Source of the DNA: Variovorax paradoxus
GTDB lineage: Bacteria > Pseudomonadota > Gammaproteobacteria > Burkholderiales > Burkholderiaceae_C
Assembly: GCA_016806145.1 (NCBI GenBank)
Contig: CP063166.1
Location: 4,898,001-4,962,000, forward strand
Length of the DNA: 64,000 bases
Direction: 5' to 3'
Positions 26,901 through 38,600 of this stretch are shown here, piece by piece (the first letter of the stretch is position 1; every line of letters begins with the position of its first letter). Below the pieces are notes generated by a model. It was given only the letters and a program-made list of their open reading frames with translations, was not told the DNA's origin and searched no databases. The position numbers and the translations under genes are program-made.

Positions 26901-29900
26901 GCTGTCGAACAACCCCTCCCCGCCATGCCCCGCCCAGCGCTGGATCTCGTGCAGCGGCGTGTGCTCGTGCTCGCGCGCCACCAGGTTGCGTTCCTGCAGC
27001 GCGCGCAGCCAGGCGCCCACGCCGGTCTCGGGATCGGCCTCCACCACCACCGGCAAGGTGTTGATGAACAGGCCGAGCATGCGATCGGCGCCCGCGAGTT
27101 CGGCCGGACGACCGGCGACGGTCGCGCCGAACACCACCGTGCGCTGGCCCGTGACCGCGGACAGCGCGAGCGCCCAGGCGCCCTGCACCAGCGTGTTGGG
27201 CGTCACGCGCTCGCGCCGCGCCGCGGCCACCAGCGCCGCGGTCTGCGTCGCGTCGAGCCGCGCGTGCACCGCGCCGTGCCCGGTCTCGCCGAGCGGGCGG
27301 CGCAAGGCGTCGGCCAGCCGCGTGGGTTCGGGCAGGCGCGCCATTTCCGCGCGCCAGTAGCGCTCGTGCGCCGCCGCGTCGCGGCCGCCGAGCCAGGCGA
27401 TGTAGTCGCGATAGGGGCGCGGCGCCGGCGTGGGCTGCGCGCCGTGGTAGCGCGCGAGCACCTCGCCCAGCAGCTGCGACGTGCCCCAGCCGTCGAGCAG
27501 CAGGTGGTGGCGGGTCCAGACGAAATGATGGCTGCGCTCGCCGCTGCGGATCAGCGCCAGCCGCAGCAGCGGCGGACGGCTCAGGTCGAACGCGCGGTGC
27601 TGGGCCTGCGCATACGCATCGAGTGCCTGCGCGAGGTCGGCGCGACCGCGCCAGTCGAGCCGCTCGAACGGCAGCGCCACCTGGCGCGCCACCCACTGCA
27701 GCGGCTGCGCGTCGTCCTGCACGAAGCCCGTGCGCAGGATCGGATGGCGTTCGGCGGTCGCGTGCCAGGCCTCGGCGAAGCGCTGCTCGTCCAGGCCTTC
27801 GATGTCCACGCGCAGCTGGTTGACGTAGGCGGTGCCGGCGTCGTCGAGCATGCTGTGATAGAGCAGCCCGCGCTGCATCGGCCCGAGCGGGTACAGGTCG
27901 GCCGTCTCGGCCAGCGGCACCGGCAGCGCGTCGAGGCCGGCCTGGCTCAGGCCCGCGAGCGGGAAGTCGGCGGGCGTCAGCGCGATGGCGCCCGACAGGC
28001 AGTGCTGCAGCAGCGCCTCCAGGCGCTCGCGCATGCCGGCCAGCAGCGCCTCGATGTCGCGGCCCGCGTGGATGTGGCGGCTGTAGGTCCACTGCAGCGA
28101 CAGCCGTCCCTGGTAGACGCGCGCGCCCACGTCCAGCCAGGCGCGGCGCCGGCTGCCCGGCGCGCGCTGCGTGCCCGCGCTCTCGTCGGCCATGCGCCAG
28201 GCCGCCTGCGCGCCGGTGCGCTCGTCGAACTGGCCCAGGTAGTTGAACTTGACCTGCGGGTACGAGGCCTGCGACAGCACCGCCCCCTGGTCATGCATGT
28301 GGCGCAGCACGCCGTAGCCCAGCCCCTTGCCGGGCACGGCGCGCAACTGGCCGAGCACCGACTTCAGGTCGGCGTCGAGGTTCTCGCCGCCGGCGGCCAG
28401 CCGCTGCGGATACAGCGAGGTGAACCAGCCGACGCTGCGGCTCAGGTCGAGATCGCCGATGTCCTCGCGCCCGTGGCCCTCGAGCTCGACCAGCACGCTG
28501 TCGCGGCCGGTCCAGCGGCACAGGGTCTGCGCCAGCGCGGTCAGCAGCAGCTCGTCGATGCGCACCCGGGCCTGGCGCGCCGCGTCGACCACCAGCCGGC
28601 GCGTGAACGCGGCGTCGAACTCGAGCGTCGCCACCTCGGCATCGGCCACGGTGTTGGACCCCTGCGCGTTGCCGGGCAGGTCGGGTTCGCCGCTGCCGCA
28701 CAGCGCGCGCCAGTAGGGCAACTGCGCGAGCAGCGCCGGGCTGTCGGCATGGGAACGCAGCTGCGCCACCCACGCCTGCCAGCTCGCGCTCCGCGGCAGC
28801 GGGTCGGCGTGCGCGTCCTCGTCCCGTGCCTGCACATAGCAGGCCTCGAGGTCCTCGAGCAGGATGCGCCACGACACGGTGTCGACCACCAGGTGATGGG
28901 CCGCAAGAAGCAGCCGCGAGCCCGCGCTGCCCAGGTCGATCGAAGCGGCCCGGAATGGCTGCTCGAGGCTCAGGCCGCGCTGCAGGCGCTCGACGGCCTG
29001 CGCCAGCGCCGCCTGCGGGTCGACGGCCGCGCTCAGGTCGAGGAAGTCGATCGGCGCGGCACCGCCCGGCGCCGCGGCCTGCTGCTGCCAGCCCTCGTCG
29101 GCGCGCGTGAAGCGCAGTCGCAGCGCACCGTGGTGCGCGACCAGGCGCGCGATCGCGCGCTCCAGCCGGCGCGCATCGATATCGTCCTCGCCGGCCAGCA
29201 TCAGCGACTGGTTCCAGTGGTGGGACGCCTCGAAGCGCTGCTCGAAGAACCACGACTGGATCGGCGAGAGCGCGAACGGCTGCGCGGGGTCGAGCGGCTC
29301 GGCCTGCGCAGTCGCTTCGGCAGGCGCGTCGCTCATCGTCTGCGCCAGCGCGGCCACGGTCTGGGCCTGCATCATCTGCCGCGGCGTGACGACCAGGCCC
29401 TGGCGGCGCGCGCGCGCCACGATCTGCAGCGTGAGGATGGAGTCGCCGCCGAGCTCGAAGAAGTTGTCGTGCCGGCCCACGCGCGGGGCCTTGAGCAGCG
29501 CGGCCCAGACGCTCGCGAGCGTCTCCTCCACCGGGCCCACGGGCGCCTCGTAGGAGGCCTCGGGCCGGGCCTGCGCCTGCGGCAGCGCGCGCCGGTCGAG
29601 CTTGCCGTTGGCGGTCAGCGGCAGCGCGTCGAGCACGGTCAGCGTGGCCGGCACCATGTAGTCGGGCAGCGCGCGCGCCAGCGCGGCGCGCAGGTCCGCC
29701 GCATCGAGCGTGACGCCCGCGGCGCGCACCGCGTAACCGTGCAGCTGCAGCCGGCCGCCGTCGCCCGCGCGCGCGACCACCGCGGCATCGGCCACGTCGG
29801 CGCACCCGCGCAGCACGCGCGCGATCTCGTCGAGCTCGACGCGATAGCCGCGCACCTTGACCTGGTCGTCCAGCCGGCCGAGGAACAGCAGGCTGCCGTC

Positions 29901-32900
29901 GTCGAGCTGGCGCACGCGGTCGCCGCTGCGGTAGAGCCGCTGGCCCGGCTGCCGCGGATGCGCCACGAAGCGCTCCGCGGTCTGGCCCGGCCGCCCCTGG
30001 TAGCCGCGCGCGAGCTGCGCGCCGCCCAGGTAGAGCTCGCCGGCCACGCCCGGGGGCACCGGCTCGAGCCGCTCGTCGAGCACGTGGGCCGAGTTGCCGG
30101 CCAGCGGCACGCCGATCGGCAGCGTCTCCTGCGCCGCATCGGCCTGCGCGGCCGGCTGCGTGAGGATGCCGACCGTGGTCTCGGTCGGGCCGTAGTGGTT
30201 GAGCACGCGCAGTCCCGGCCGCAGCGCGGCCACGCGCTCGAGCAGCGCGCGGCCCGTGGCCTCGCCGCCGAGGATCAGGCAGCGCTCGGGCAAGGCGCCC
30301 GCGGGATCGGCCGCCGACAGCAGTGCCTGCAGGTGGCTCGGGACGATCTTGAGCACGTCGACGCGCTGCGCGCGCAACGTGGCGGCGAAGGCGTCCGGGT
30401 CGAAGGCCTCGCGCGCGCCGACCAGATGCAGCAGATGCCCGCCGCAGAGCGCGCCGAACAGCACGGTGTTGCCCAGGTCCGCCGCCACGGTCGACACCAT
30501 CGCCATGCTGCCCGGGCGCTGCGGCAGCTCGAGCCGCGCCAGCAGTGCCTGCACGTAGTTGGCCAGCGCCGCGCGCGTGACGACCACGCCCTTGGGCTGG
30601 CCGGTGGAGCCCGAGGTGTAGACCAGGTAGGCCGCCTGTTGCGGCTGCAGCGGCGGCGCCGCGAGCGCGGCATCGGCGCCGGCATGCGGCGTGCCGAAGC
30701 CCGGCAGCGCGTCGTCGCGCAGCGGCCAGCCATGCAGGGGCCACACCGGGACGCCGGCCTCCCAGTCCAGCGGCCCGGCCGCCAGCAGCAGGACCGCCGC
30801 GCTGTCGCGCAGCTGGTAGGCCAGCCGCTGCGCCGGCAAGGCCGGATCGAGCGGCACATAGGCGCCGCCGGCCTTGAGCACGGCCAGCACGGCCAGCACG
30901 AACGGCACGCCGCGCTCGGCATGGATCGCCACGCGCACCTCGGGCCCGACACCGGCCTGCCGCAGCGCGGCGGCCAGCCGGTCGCTGGCCGCGTCGAGCC
31001 GGCCCTGGTCCAGCCTGCCGACCGGATCCTGCGCGCCGCCTTCGCGCGGCTGCGCCAGCGCCCGTTTACGCCAGAGCGCCACCACGTCGGCCGGGCCACC
31101 GGCCAGCGCGGCGGTCTCCAGGGCCGGCGCACCGGGCGCGCCGGCGACATCGGCCAGCAGCGCACGCGCGCCGGCCTGCGTCGCATGCAGGTCGACGAAG
31201 GCCGCGAGGAAGGCATCGACCTCGCGCGCCATCGATTCGACGCGCGATGCGTCGATCCAGGCCAGGTCGGCCAGGTAGTCGAGCGTGAGCGAGGCGCCGA
31301 CCATCACGCGCAGGGTCAGCGGATAGTGGCTGCCGCCCTCGCCTTCGAGCGGGCCGAAGTGCAGGCCGTCGGGCGCGCCCTGGCGCAGCGCCTCGTCGAC
31401 CGGGTAGTTCTCGAACACCAGGATGGTGTCGAACAGGGTGCCGGCGCCGTCGGGGCCGGCGCGCTGGATCTCGTTGAGCGGCGTGCGCTCGTGCTCGCGC
31501 GACGCGGCGTTCTGCGCCTGCAGCTCGCGCAGCCAGTCCCACAGCGCCTGGCCCGGCGCGCATCGAGCGACCACGGGCAGCGTGTTGATGAACAGGCCCA
31601 GCATCTGCTCGGCGCCCGGCAGGCTCATCGGCCGCCCCGCGACGGTGACGCCGAAGACCAGGTCGCGCTGGCCCGAATGGCGATTCAGCGCCAGCGCCCA
31701 GGCCGCCTGCAGCAGCGTGTTGAGCGTCACGCGCGCATGCCGCGCGACCGCCTGCAGGCGCTGCGTGCGCGCCTCGTCGAGCACCGTCTGGCGCTGCCCC
31801 CGGCGCGCCGCCGGCGGCAGCTCGCGCGGCACGGCATGGCCGATGCGCGTGGGTTCGTCGAGCACGGCCAGCCGCTCGCGCCAGTAGGCCAGGCTGGCCT
31901 GCGCGTCGCGTCCGCCGAGCCACTGGATGTAGTCGCGGTAGCGCCCCGTGCGCGCCGGCAGCGCGCGGCCGCCGTAGACGGTCAACACCTCGCCGATCAG
32001 CTGCGTCTTGCTCCATCCGTCGAGCAGCAGGTGGTGGTTGGTCCACACCAGGTGATGCGCCTGCGCGCCCGTGCGCACCAGCACCAGCCGCAGCAGCGGC
32101 GGCTGCGCCAGATCGAAGCCGCGCTCCAGCTCCTCGCGCGCCAGCGCATCCAGACCGCCCGCCATGTCCTCCCAGCGCCGGCCGTCCTCCACCCGCAGCG
32201 GCACCTGCGCCTGCCGCGCCACCCACTGCAGCGGCCGCTCCCCCTGAGCGAGGAAGCCCGTGCGCAGGATCTCGTGGCGCTCCAGCACCGCCTGCCACGC
32301 CTGGCGGAAACGCTCCACCTCCAGCCCCTGCACGTCCACCCGCAGCTGCGTCACGTACGCGCTGCCCTCGCGCTCGTACAGGCTGTGGAACAGCATCCCC
32401 GCCTGCATCGGCGACAGCGGGTACAGGTCCTCCACCCGCGACGCCCGCAGCCCCAGCGCATCGAGCTCCGCCTGCGCCAGCCGCGCCAGCGGGAAGTCCG
32501 AGGGCGTCATGCCCTGCGCGCCGCTCGTGCAGTGCGCGATCAGCCCTTCCAGCTCGCGCTGGAACGCACCCACCCAGGCGCGCACCGCCTGCGCATCGTG
32601 GCGCGCGCGGCTGTAACTCACCCTCAGCCGCAGCTCACCCTCGTACACCTGGCCGTTCACCGCGAACTCGTGCGTCAGCGCCGCGTCGGGATGCACCTCG
32701 TCGCCGGCCGGCTCGGCCGCCGGCCTCCAGCGCGCCTGCTCGCCGAAGCTGCCGTCGAACTGGCCCAGGTAATTGAACAGCACCTGCGGCCGCGCGCCGG
32801 CGCGCAGCGCCTCGCGCTGCGCGGGCGTTCCCATCGTCTTCAGCAGGCCATGGCCCAGCCCGCGGCCGGGCACCGCGCGCAGGGTCTCCTTGACGCGCTG

Positions 32901-35627
32901 CAAGGCCTCGCCCGGACCGCCCGCGGGCTCCAGCAGCACGGGGTAGACGGTGGTGAACCAGCCCACGGTGCGCGACAGGTCGATGTCGTCGAACAGGTCC
33001 TCGCGGCCATGGCCCTCGAGATCGATCGCCACGCGCGGGACGCCGCCCGCCTCGCACAGCGCGCGCGCCAGCGCGGTCAGCAGCAGGTCGTTGACCTGGC
33101 TGCGATAGGCCGCGGGCGCGCGCTGCAGCAGCGCCTGCGTGAGCTCGCGCCCGAGCCGGACCTCGACGCTGTCGCGCTCGCGCTGCGTGGCCGGGCCCCG
33201 CGGGTTCGCGCAGGCCAGCGCCGGCGCCGCGCGCTGGGCGAGCCAGTGCGCGAGTTCGCCGGCGCGCTCCGGCGCATGCCGCTCGAGCGCGAGCGCCCAG
33301 TCCTGGTAGCTGCCGCCGCGCGGCGCGAGCACCGGCGACTGGCCGGCCAGCGCCTGCCCGTAGGCCTCGTCCAGGTCCTGCAGCAGCACGCGCCACGACA
33401 CGCCGTCGACCACCAGGTGATGGATCGCCAGCAGGAGCCGCGCGCTGCCGTCGGCCACCTCGATGGCCACGGCGCGCAGCAGCGGCCCCGCCTCGATGTC
33501 GAGGCTGCGCTGCGCCTGCTGGCAGATCGCCGTGATGCCGGCCGCGTCGTGCGCCTGCCGCAGCCACAGCGATTCGTCGAGTGCCCGCGCATCGAGCGTC
33601 GCATGGTCTTGCGTCCAGCGGCCGTCGGCAGCGCGCGCATAGCGCAGCCGCAAGGCATCGTGCCGTGCGATCAGCGCCGCGAGCGAGCGCCGCAGCGCCG
33701 GCAGGTCCAGCGGCTGCGCCGCGTGCAGCAGCACCGACTGGTTCCAGTGCCAGCCGGGCACCTCGCGCGCGAGGAAGTCCGCCTGGATCGGCAGCAGCGG
33801 GACCGGGCCGCTCGGCAGCGGGCGCTCCCGCCCGGACGCGGCGCCCTCCCGCAGCGGCACGCAGTGCGGTGCGAGCTGCGCGATGGTCTGGGCCTCGAAG
33901 AGCTGCCGCGGCGACACCTGCCAGCCCGCGCGGCGCAGCCGCGCCACGATCTGCAGGCTCAGGATCGAGTCGCCGCCGAGCTCGAAGAAGTTGTCGTGCC
34001 GACCCGGCTGAGGCTGCCGCAGCACCTCGCTCCAGGCCGCCGCGAGCGCCAGCTCCACCTCGCCTTCGGGCGGCTGCGCGTTCGCCGCGACGGCGGCTGC
34101 GATGGGCGGCAGCGCGCGTCGGTCGACCTTGCCGTTGACCGTGCGCGGCAGGCGCGGCAGCAGTGCGATCGCCGCCGGCACCATGTACTCGGGCAGGCGC
34201 AGCGCCAGCGCCGCGCGCAGCGCGTCGGCCTGCACCTCGGTGAGCGGCTCCAGGCCGACGTAGGCCACGAGCCGGTTGCGCCCGGCCTCGCCCTGCGCCA
34301 GCGCGACGGCCTCGCGCACGCCGGCCTGCGCCAGCAGCGCGAACTCGATCTCGCCGGGTTCGATGCGGAAGCCGCGCACCTTGATCTGGAAATCGGCGCG
34401 GCCGATGTACTCGAGCTCGCCGTCGGCGCGCCAGCGCACCAGGTCGCCGCTGCGGTAGAGCCGCTCCCCGGCCTGGCCGAAGGGATCGGCCACGTAGCGT
34501 TCCGCCGTCAGCGCCGGGCGTTCGAGGTAGCCGCGCGCCAGGCCGGTGCCGCCGATGTAGAGCTCGCCGACCGCGCCCGGCGGCACCGGGCGCAGATCGG
34601 CGTCGAGCACGCGCACGCGGCGCGCACCCACGGGCCGTCCGATGGGCGCATAGGCGCCCGACGCCGCGTCCGCGCGATCGCAGCGCCAGACGCAGGGGCT
34701 CACGACCGCCTCGGTCGGGCCGTAGGAATTGGCCAGCCATTGCGGCCTGAAGGCATCGAACACGAGCGCGATGTCCTCGGCCGGCAGCGCCTCGCCGCCC
34801 GCGATGCACACGCGCAGCGGCAATCGACCGCCCGCGTGGGCCTGCGCCAGCTCGCGCAGGTAGGCCGGCGGGAAGTGCACGACGCTGACCTGCCGCTCGG
34901 CGATCAGCCGCGCCATCTCGTCGAGCGCCCATTCGTGCTCGCGCAGCACCACCACCGACGCGCCCGCCGCCAGCGGCGCCATCCATTGCGAGCCCGCGGC
35001 GTCGAAGTTGATCGAGGCCGCCAGCAGGCAGCGATCGTCGTCGCGCAAGCCGAAGCGCGGCCCGACGGCCGCGATGTGCATCGCGAGCGCGCCATGCGAC
35101 ACCGCCACGCCCTTGGGCACGCCGGTCGAGCCCGAGGTGTAGATCACGTAGGCCAGGTCCTCGGCATGCAGCGGCAGCGCGGGCGCCGCGTCGGACGCGC
35201 CCGCCACGGCCGCGTCGTCGAGGTCGAGCAGCCGCACGCCGGCCGGCCAGGCCGCGACCTTCGCATCGTCGGCACGGCCCAGCAGCACGGAGATGCCGCT
35301 GTCGGCCGCGATCCGCGCCAGCCGGTCGGCGGGATACGCGGGGTCCAGCGGCACGTAGGCCGCACCCGCCTTCCAGATCGCCAGCAGGCCGGCCAGCATG
35401 TCGGCCGAGCGCCGCAGCGCGATGCCCACGCGTTCGCCGCGCCCCACGCCGCCGGCGATCAGTGCCTGGGCGATCCGGTTGGCGCGCCGCTGCAGGCCGT
35501 CGCGCGTCCATGCGGTCTCGCCGCAGCACACCGCCGGCGCATCGGGCTGCTGCGCCGCCAGGCGCGCGAGCAGCGAAGGCAGCAGGCGGGCCGCCGCGGG
35601 TGCGGGGTCGCCGCCCTCGCCCTGCGC
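23940..35627 (-). CDS. Giant siderophore NRPS, 3' part after apparent frameshift: A3-T-E, C-A(Asp)-T-E, C-A-T-TE
   Basis: These are the last 3895 residues of what is almost certainly one synthetase that begins at 44844; no credible start lies between. Approximate domain positions: A3 35600-34100, T 33990, E 33800-32510; C4 32450-31100, A4 31070-29600, T 29460, E 29270-27960; C5 27900-26620, A5 26590-25080, T 24960; thioesterase 24790-23940. The condensation motifs NHHLLLDG and RHHLLLDG are intact and of the type that accepts a D-residue. The A4 pocket reads D-L-T-K-I-G-H-V-G, the aspartate pattern. A5 reads D-G-E-A-V-G-G-V-T, like hydroxyornithine domains I recall. A3 (D-A-S-H-I-G-S-V-S) is unassigned. 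The TE has GWSLGG, an Asp in DPYVP and His in THDGMP, and would release the peptide as acid or ring. Confidence 0.85.
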   Translation of the reverse strand, partial: AQGEGGDPAPAAARLLPSLLARLAAQQPDAPAVCCGETAWTRDGLQRRANRIAQALIAGGVGRGERVGIALRRSADMLAGLLAIWKAGAAYVPLDPAYPADRLARIAADSGISVLLGRADDAKVAAWPAGVRLLDLDDAAVAGASDAAPALPLHAEDLAYVIYTSGSTGVPKGVAVSHGALAMHIAAVGPRFGLRDDDRCLLAASINFDAAGSQWMAPLAAGASVVVLREHEWALDEMARLIAERQVSVVHFPPAYLRELAQAHAGGRLPLRVCIAGGEALPAEDIALVFDAFRPQWLANSYGPTEAVVSPCVWRCDRADAASGAYAPIGRPVGARRVRVLDADLRPVPPGAVGELYIGGTGLARGYLERPALTAERYVADPFGQAGERLYRSGDLVRWRADGELEYIGRADFQIKVRGFRIEPGEIEFALLAQAGVREAVALAQGEAGRNRLVAYVGLEPLTEVQADALRAALALRLPEYMVPAAIALLPRLPRTVNGKVDRRALPPIAAAVAANAQPPEGEVELALAAAWSEVLRQPQPGRHDNFFELGGDSILSLQIVARLRRAGWQVSPRQLFEAQTIAQLAPHCVPLREGAASGRERPLPSGPVPLLPIQADFLAREVPGWHWNQSVLLHAAQPLDLPALRRSLAALIARHDALRLRYARAADGRWTQDHATLDARALDESLWLRQAHDAAGITAICQQAQRSLDIEAGPLLRAVAIEVADGSARLLLAIHHLVVDGVSWRVLLQDLDEAYGQALAGQSPVLAPRGGSYQDWALALERHAPERAGELAHWLAQRAAPALACANPRGPATQRERDSVEVRLGRELTQALLQRAPAAYRSQVNDLLLTALARALCEAGGVPRVAIDLEGHGREDLFDDIDLSRTVGWFTTVYPVLLEPAGGPGEALQRVKETLRAVPGRGLGHGLLKTMGTPAQREALRAGARPQVLFNYLGQFDGSFGEQARWRPAAEPAGDEVHPDAALTHEFAVNGQVYEGELRLRVSYSRARHDAQAVRAWVGAFQRELEGLIAHCTSGAQGMTPSDFPLARLAQAELDALGLRASRVEDLYPLSPMQAGMLFHSLYEREGSAYVTQLRVDVQGLEVERFRQAWQAVLERHEILRTGFLAQGERPLQWVARQAQVPLRVEDGRRWEDMAGGLDALAREELERGFDLAQPPLLRLVLVRTGAQAHHLVWTNHHLLLDGWSKTQLIGEVLTVYGGRALPARTGRYRDYIQWLGGRDAQASLAYWRERLAVLDEPTRIGHAVPRELPPAARRGQRQTVLDEARTQRLQAVARHARVTLNTLLQAAWALALNRHSGQRDLVFGVTVAGRPMSLPGAEQMLGLFINTLPVVARCAPGQALWDWLRELQAQNAASREHERTPLNEIQRAGPDGAGTLFDTILVFENYPVDEALRQGAPDGLHFGPLEGEGGSHYPLTLRVMVGASLTLDYLADLAWIDASRVESMAREVDAFLAAFVDLHATQAGARALLADVAGAPGAPALETAALAGGPADVVALWRKRALAQPREGGAQDPVGRLDQGRLDAASDRLAAALRQAGVGPEVRVAIHAERGVPFVLAVLAVLKAGGAYVPLDPALPAQRLAYQLRDSAAVLLLAAGPLDWEAGVPVWPLHGWPLRDDALPGFGTPHAGADAALAAPPLQPQQAAYLVYTSGSTGQPKGVVVTRAALANYVQALLARLELPQRPGSMAMVSTVAADLGNTVLFGALCGGHLLHLVGAREAFDPDAFAATLRAQRVDVLKIVPSHLQALLSAADPAGALPERCLILGGEATGRALLERVAALRPGLRVLNHYGPTETTVGILTQPAAQADAAQETLPIGVPLAGNSAHVLDERLEPVPPGVAGELYLGGAQLARGYQGRPGQTAERFVAHPRQPGQRLYRSGDRVRQLDDGSLLFLGRLDDQVKVRGYRVELDEIARVLRGCADVADAAVVARAGDGGRLQLHGYAVRAAGVTLDAADLRAALARALPDYMVPATLTVLDALPLTANGKLDRRALPQAQARPEASYEAPVGPVEETLASVWAALLKAPRVGRHDNFFELGGDSILTLQIVARARRQGLVVTPRQMMQAQTVAALAQTMSDAPAEATAQAEPLDPAQPFALSPIQSWFFEQRFEASHHWNQSLMLAGEDDIDARRLERAIARLVAHHGALRLRFTRADEGWQQQAAAPGGAAPIDFLDLSAAVDPQAALAQAVERLQRGLSLEQPFRAASIDLGSAGSRLLLAAHHLVVDTVSWRILLEDLEACYVQARDEDAHADPLPRSASWQAWVAQLRSHADSPALLAQLPYWRALCGSGEPDLPGNAQGSNTVADAEVATLEFDAAFTRRLVVDAARQARVRIDELLLTALAQTLCRWTGRDSVLVELEGHGREDIGDLDLSRSVGWFTSLYPQRLAAGGENLDADLKSVLGQLRAVPGKGLGYGVLRHMHDQGAVLSQASYPQVKFNYLGQFDERTGAQAAWRMADESAGTQRAPGSRRRAWLDVGARVYQGRLSLQWTYSRHIHAGRDIEALLAGMRERLEALLQHCLSGAIALTPADFPLAGLSQAGLDALPVPLAETADLYPLGPMQRGLLYHSMLDDAGTAYVNQLRVDIEGLDEQRFAEAWHATAERHPILRTGFVQDDAQPLQWVARQVALPFERLDWRGRADLAQALDAYAQAQHRAFDLSRPPLLRLALIRSGERSHHFVWTRHHLLLDGWGTSQLLGEVLARYHGAQPTPAPRPYRDYIAWLGGRDAAAHERYWRAEMARLPEPTRLADALRRPLGETGHGAVHARLDATQTAALVAAARRERVTPNTLVQGAWALALSAVTGQRTVVFGATVAGRPAELAGADRMLGLFINTLPVVVEADPETGVGAWLRALQERNLVAREHEHTPLHEIQRWAGHGGEGLFDSIVVFENYPVDATLAEHRERSLRFDNVRTHDVTTYPMDVEVHLAEQLSVKLIHRRDMLRQDDVQRLSRSFMHLLRQLARDGQRPLRSLELVDEAELAALRSMAQGVGVAPHSLAIHELIAAQAALQPSADALRVADRVLSCAELDAAANRLAHRLIAAGARAETRIGVALRRSEHSIVAFLAVLKAGAAYVPLDPANPEERNAYIVADSALGLVLTQAALADRLPASVPQLCVDQLDLREMPAHAPRVAVHPAQIAYVIYTSGSTGRPKGVAVAHGPLAMHCQAVADIYGMRARSCELHFMSFSFDGAHERWLTALSIGAALALRDDELWEAPRTLEALERHRATNAAFPPAYLAQLAECAETQGTAPPVELYVFGGEAMPREAYERVRAHLRPRLLINGYGPTETVVTPLIWKAQAGESFDCAYAPIGQPVGRRQAYVLDAALRLLPRGVVGELYIGGEGLARGYQGQGGMTAERYVADPYDAAGGRLYRTGDLVRWREDGQLEYVGRQDHQVKIRGFRIELGEIEARLRSLPGVADAVVAAVEAGAGRQLAAYVVPAAGEDAEALAARVRPGLAESLPDYMVPTHVIPMEALPRLISGKLDRNALPAPDARATRHWVAPSTPEAAAVAAVWQQVLGVPRVGETDNFFELGGDSLLSLKTVGRMAALGLPGPRLKLRDLLQRPTIAGLLGLGAAPPAPAAPVGSPLVRLNGTGQEGTPLFCLHAGYGTVFDYQPLARLLQEQRPVIGVMCRMLADPAHRDASLQQMAADHARAIRQEQPRGPYLLLGWSLGGTLAALVAARLEAEGQRVAYLGLIDPYVPAAGAREPLDWQREVADFVAAMWPGAGAAPALPDGLPAHDADPAALAGWLSRVAASRGPRAQAVHPVFAAMSDAELARHLVVGHRLRRLSLDSPALPALEVPACAWWAAQRPRDDARALALQLGQPEMARVRVDATHDGMPSDAGLLQAVADTLAGQVGLRSGVEAV
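32011..32680. repeat. Near-identical intragenic repeat, copy 1 (C4 domain start)
   Basis: About 670 bases coding the N-terminal part of the fourth condensation domain and the end of the preceding E domain are almost identical to 36512-37181, offset 4501 bases, with only a handful of visible substitutions. Sequence outside the block diverges sharply, which suggests recent duplication or gene conversion. Confidence 0.85.
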
Positions 35628-35640
35628 CCAGCAGCCGCTG
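35627..35640 (-). other. Apparent +1 frameshift inside the giant NRPS gene
   Basis: The condensation-domain frame runs in frame to codon CTG at 35631-35629. The adenylation-domain frame resumes at GCG 35627-35625, leaving one unread G inside a GGG run (CCC at 35627-35629 on the plus strand). Joining the frames gives QRLL-AQGEGGD, a normal C-to-A linker. Beyond the junction both frames stay open for over 100 codons only because the DNA is GC-rich; their translations there are nonsense. Confidence 0.8.
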
Positions 35641-38600
35641 CGCGGCCTGCGGCTCGAGCAGGTCCAGCGCGCCCACGGGCCGTGCCGCGGACCGCGCGAG
35701 CGCGGCCAGCAGCCGCAGCAGCTGGTCGGACAGCTCGGCGATGCGCCCGGCATCGAAGCTGCGCGTGGCATGGCCGAACTTGAACGAGAGCACCTCGCCC
35801 TGGTGCACGGCCACGGTGAGCCCGTAGTGCGTCTCCTCGCGCACCGCCGCCTCGCCGAAGACCGCCCCACCCGGCGCACCGGCCCGGCGCAGCGCCTCGT
35901 CGACGGGATAGCTCTCGAACACGACGATGCTGTCGAACAGCGACTGCCCCCCCTGCCCGGCCCAGCGCTGGATGTCGTTGAGCGCCGCGTGCTCGTGCTC
36001 GCGGGCCGCCAGGCCGCGCGCGAGGATGCCACGCAGCCAGTCGCCGACCGGCAGGGCGGCGGGCACCTCCACCGCCGTGGGCAGCGTGTTGATGAACAGG
36101 CCCAGCGTGCGCTGCGACTGCGGCAGGTCCGCGGGACGGCCGGCCACGGTCGCGCCGAAGACCACGTGGCGCTGGCCGGTATGGCGGCTCAGCAGCAGCG
36201 CCCAGGCGGCCTGCACCAGCGTGTTGAGCGTGACGCGCTGCGCGCGCGCGAATTCCACCAGCGCCGCGGTGCCGGCCGCATCGAGCGCCACGCGGTGATG
36301 GCGGTAGGGCACGGCGTCGGCGGCCACGGCGGGCAGGGCCTCGGCCAGCAGCGTCGGGGCCTCGAGCCGCGACAGCTCGCGGCGCCAGAAATCCGCGTCG
36401 GCCCGCGCGTCGCGCGCGTCGAGCCAGCCGATGTAGTCGCGGTAGCGGCCGGCCGCCTCGGGCCGCAGCCCCGCGTAGTGCGTGAGCACGTCGCCCATGA
36501 GCTGGCTCGCGCTCCATCCGTCGAGCAGCAGGTGGTGGTTGGTCCACACCAGGTGATGCGCCTGCGCGCCCGTGCGCACCAGCACCAGCCGCAGCAGCGG
36601 CGGCTGCGCCAGATCGAAGCCGCGCTCCAGCTCCTCGCGCGCCAGCGCATCCAGACCGCCCGCCATGTCCTCCCAGCGCCGGCCGTCCTCCACCCGCAGC
36701 GGCACCTGCGCCTGCCGCGCCACCCACTGCAGCGGCCGCTCCCCCTGCGCGAGGAAGCCCGTGCGCAGGATCTCGTGGCGCTCCAGCACCGCCTGCCACG
36801 CCTGGCGGAAACGCTCCACCTCCAGCCCCTGCACGTCCACCCGCAGCTGCGTCACGTACGCGCTGCCCTCGCGCTCGTACAGGCTGTGGAACAGCATCCC
36901 CGCCTGCATCGGCGACAGCGGGTACAGGTCCTCCACCCGCGACGCCCGCAGCCCCAGCGCATCGAGCTCCGACTGCGCCAGCCGCGCCAGCGGGAAGTCC
37001 GAGGGCGTCATGCCCTGCGCGCCGCTCGTGCAGTGCGCGATCAGCCCTTCCAGCTCGCGCTGGAACGCACCCACCCAGGCGCACACCGCCTGCGCATCGT
37101 GGCGCGCGCGGCTGTAGCTCACCCTCAGCCTCAGCTCGCCCTCGTACACCTGGCCATTCACCGCGAACTCGTGCGTCAGCGGCACCTGCTCATCGACCAG
37201 GGCGCCGGCCGATTCCTCGGCCGGCATCCACGGCGCGCCCTCCTCGAAGCTGCCGTCGAACTGCCCGAGGTAGTTGAAGACGACCTGCGCCCGCGGCACC
37301 GCCCGCAGCGCCTGCCGCTGCGCTTCGGTGCCCATGTGCCGGAAGACGCCGAAGCCCAGTCCCTTGTCCGGGATCCGGCGCAGGTCCTCCTTCACGCGCG
37401 CGATGGCCGCGCCGGGCTCGCCGAGCGGGTGCAGCGCGACCGGGAACAGGCTGGTGAACCAGCCCACGCTGCGCGACAGGTCGATGCCCTCGAACAGGTC
37501 CTCGCGGCCGTGGCCCTCGAGGTCGATCAGGATCGACTCGTGCCCGCCCCAGGCGCACAGCGCGCGGCCCAGCGCCGTCAGCAGCAGATCGTTGACCTGC
37601 GTGCGATAGGCGGCCGGTGCGTCCTTCAGCAGCGCCTGCGTGCGTGCCCGGTCGAGCTGCAGCACCACGCTCTCCAGGTCGGCCGTGCGGTTGTCCGCCT
37701 CCGGGCGGGCACAGGGCAACGCGAACGGCGTGGCCTCCAGCGCCCGCCAGAAGTCCGGCGCGCCGTCATGCGCGGCGGCGTGGGCCCGCAGAGCGAGCGC
37801 CATGTCCTTGTAGCTGCTGGTCTTCGGCGGCAGCGACACGGCCTGACCGGCGCGGCACTGCGCGTAGGCGGCCTGCAGGTCCTCGAGCAGGATGCGCCAC
37901 GAGACCCCGTCGACCACCAGGTGGTGGATCGCCAGCAGCAGGCGCCAGCTGCCGTCGCCGACCTCGATGGCCAGCACGCGCAGCAGCGGGCCCCGTTCGA
38001 TGTCGAGGCTGCGCTGCGCTTCGTCGCACAGCCGCTCGATCTGCGCGGCGTCGCGCGCCTGCCTCACCCACAGCAGGGGCTGCGCCTCGCACGCAGCCAG
38101 GGGCGCGTAGGCCTGGCGCCAGATGCCGTCCTCGCCGCGCGCGTAGCGCAGGCGCAGGCTGTCGTGCTGGCGCAGCAGCGCGGCCAGCGCGCGTTCGAGC
38201 GCCGCCGGCGCCAGCGGGTCGCGGCTTCGCAGCAGCACGGCCTGGTTCCAGTGGCGCGAAGGCATCTGCTGCGCGAAGAAGGCCGACTGGATCGGCAGCA
38301 GCGGCACCTCGCCCTCGGCCAGCGCGTCGGCGCCGTGAAGCGCCACCTCGGCCGGCTCGGCGACGAGCGCGAGCTGCGCCACGGTCTGCCGCTCGAACAG
38401 CTGGCGCGGCGTGATCTTCCAGCCCGCCTGGCGCGCGCGCGCGACGATCTGCAGGCTCAGGATCGAGTCGCCGCCGAGCTCGAAGAAGTTGTCGTTGCGC
38501 CCGACCCGCGGCAGGCCGAGCACCGCCACCCAGAGGCCCGCGAGTATCCGCTCGACCTCGCCCTGCGCGGCCTCGTGCGCGTCGGCGCCGGCGAAACTCG

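Noticed and set aside
32635..35626. Continuation of the 5' NRPS frame beyond the frameshift
   Set aside because: The frame stays open for about 1000 codons but encodes no recognizable motif, while the alternative frame encodes perfect A, T and E domains.
24033..35783. Open plus-strand frame of more than 3900 codons opposite the giant NRPS
   Set aside because: Its translation is low-complexity Arg/Ala/Gly/His-rich sequence without domains; it is the antisense shadow expected in very GC-rich coding DNA. The same holds for long plus-strand frames at 35398-45144 and 43989-53375.
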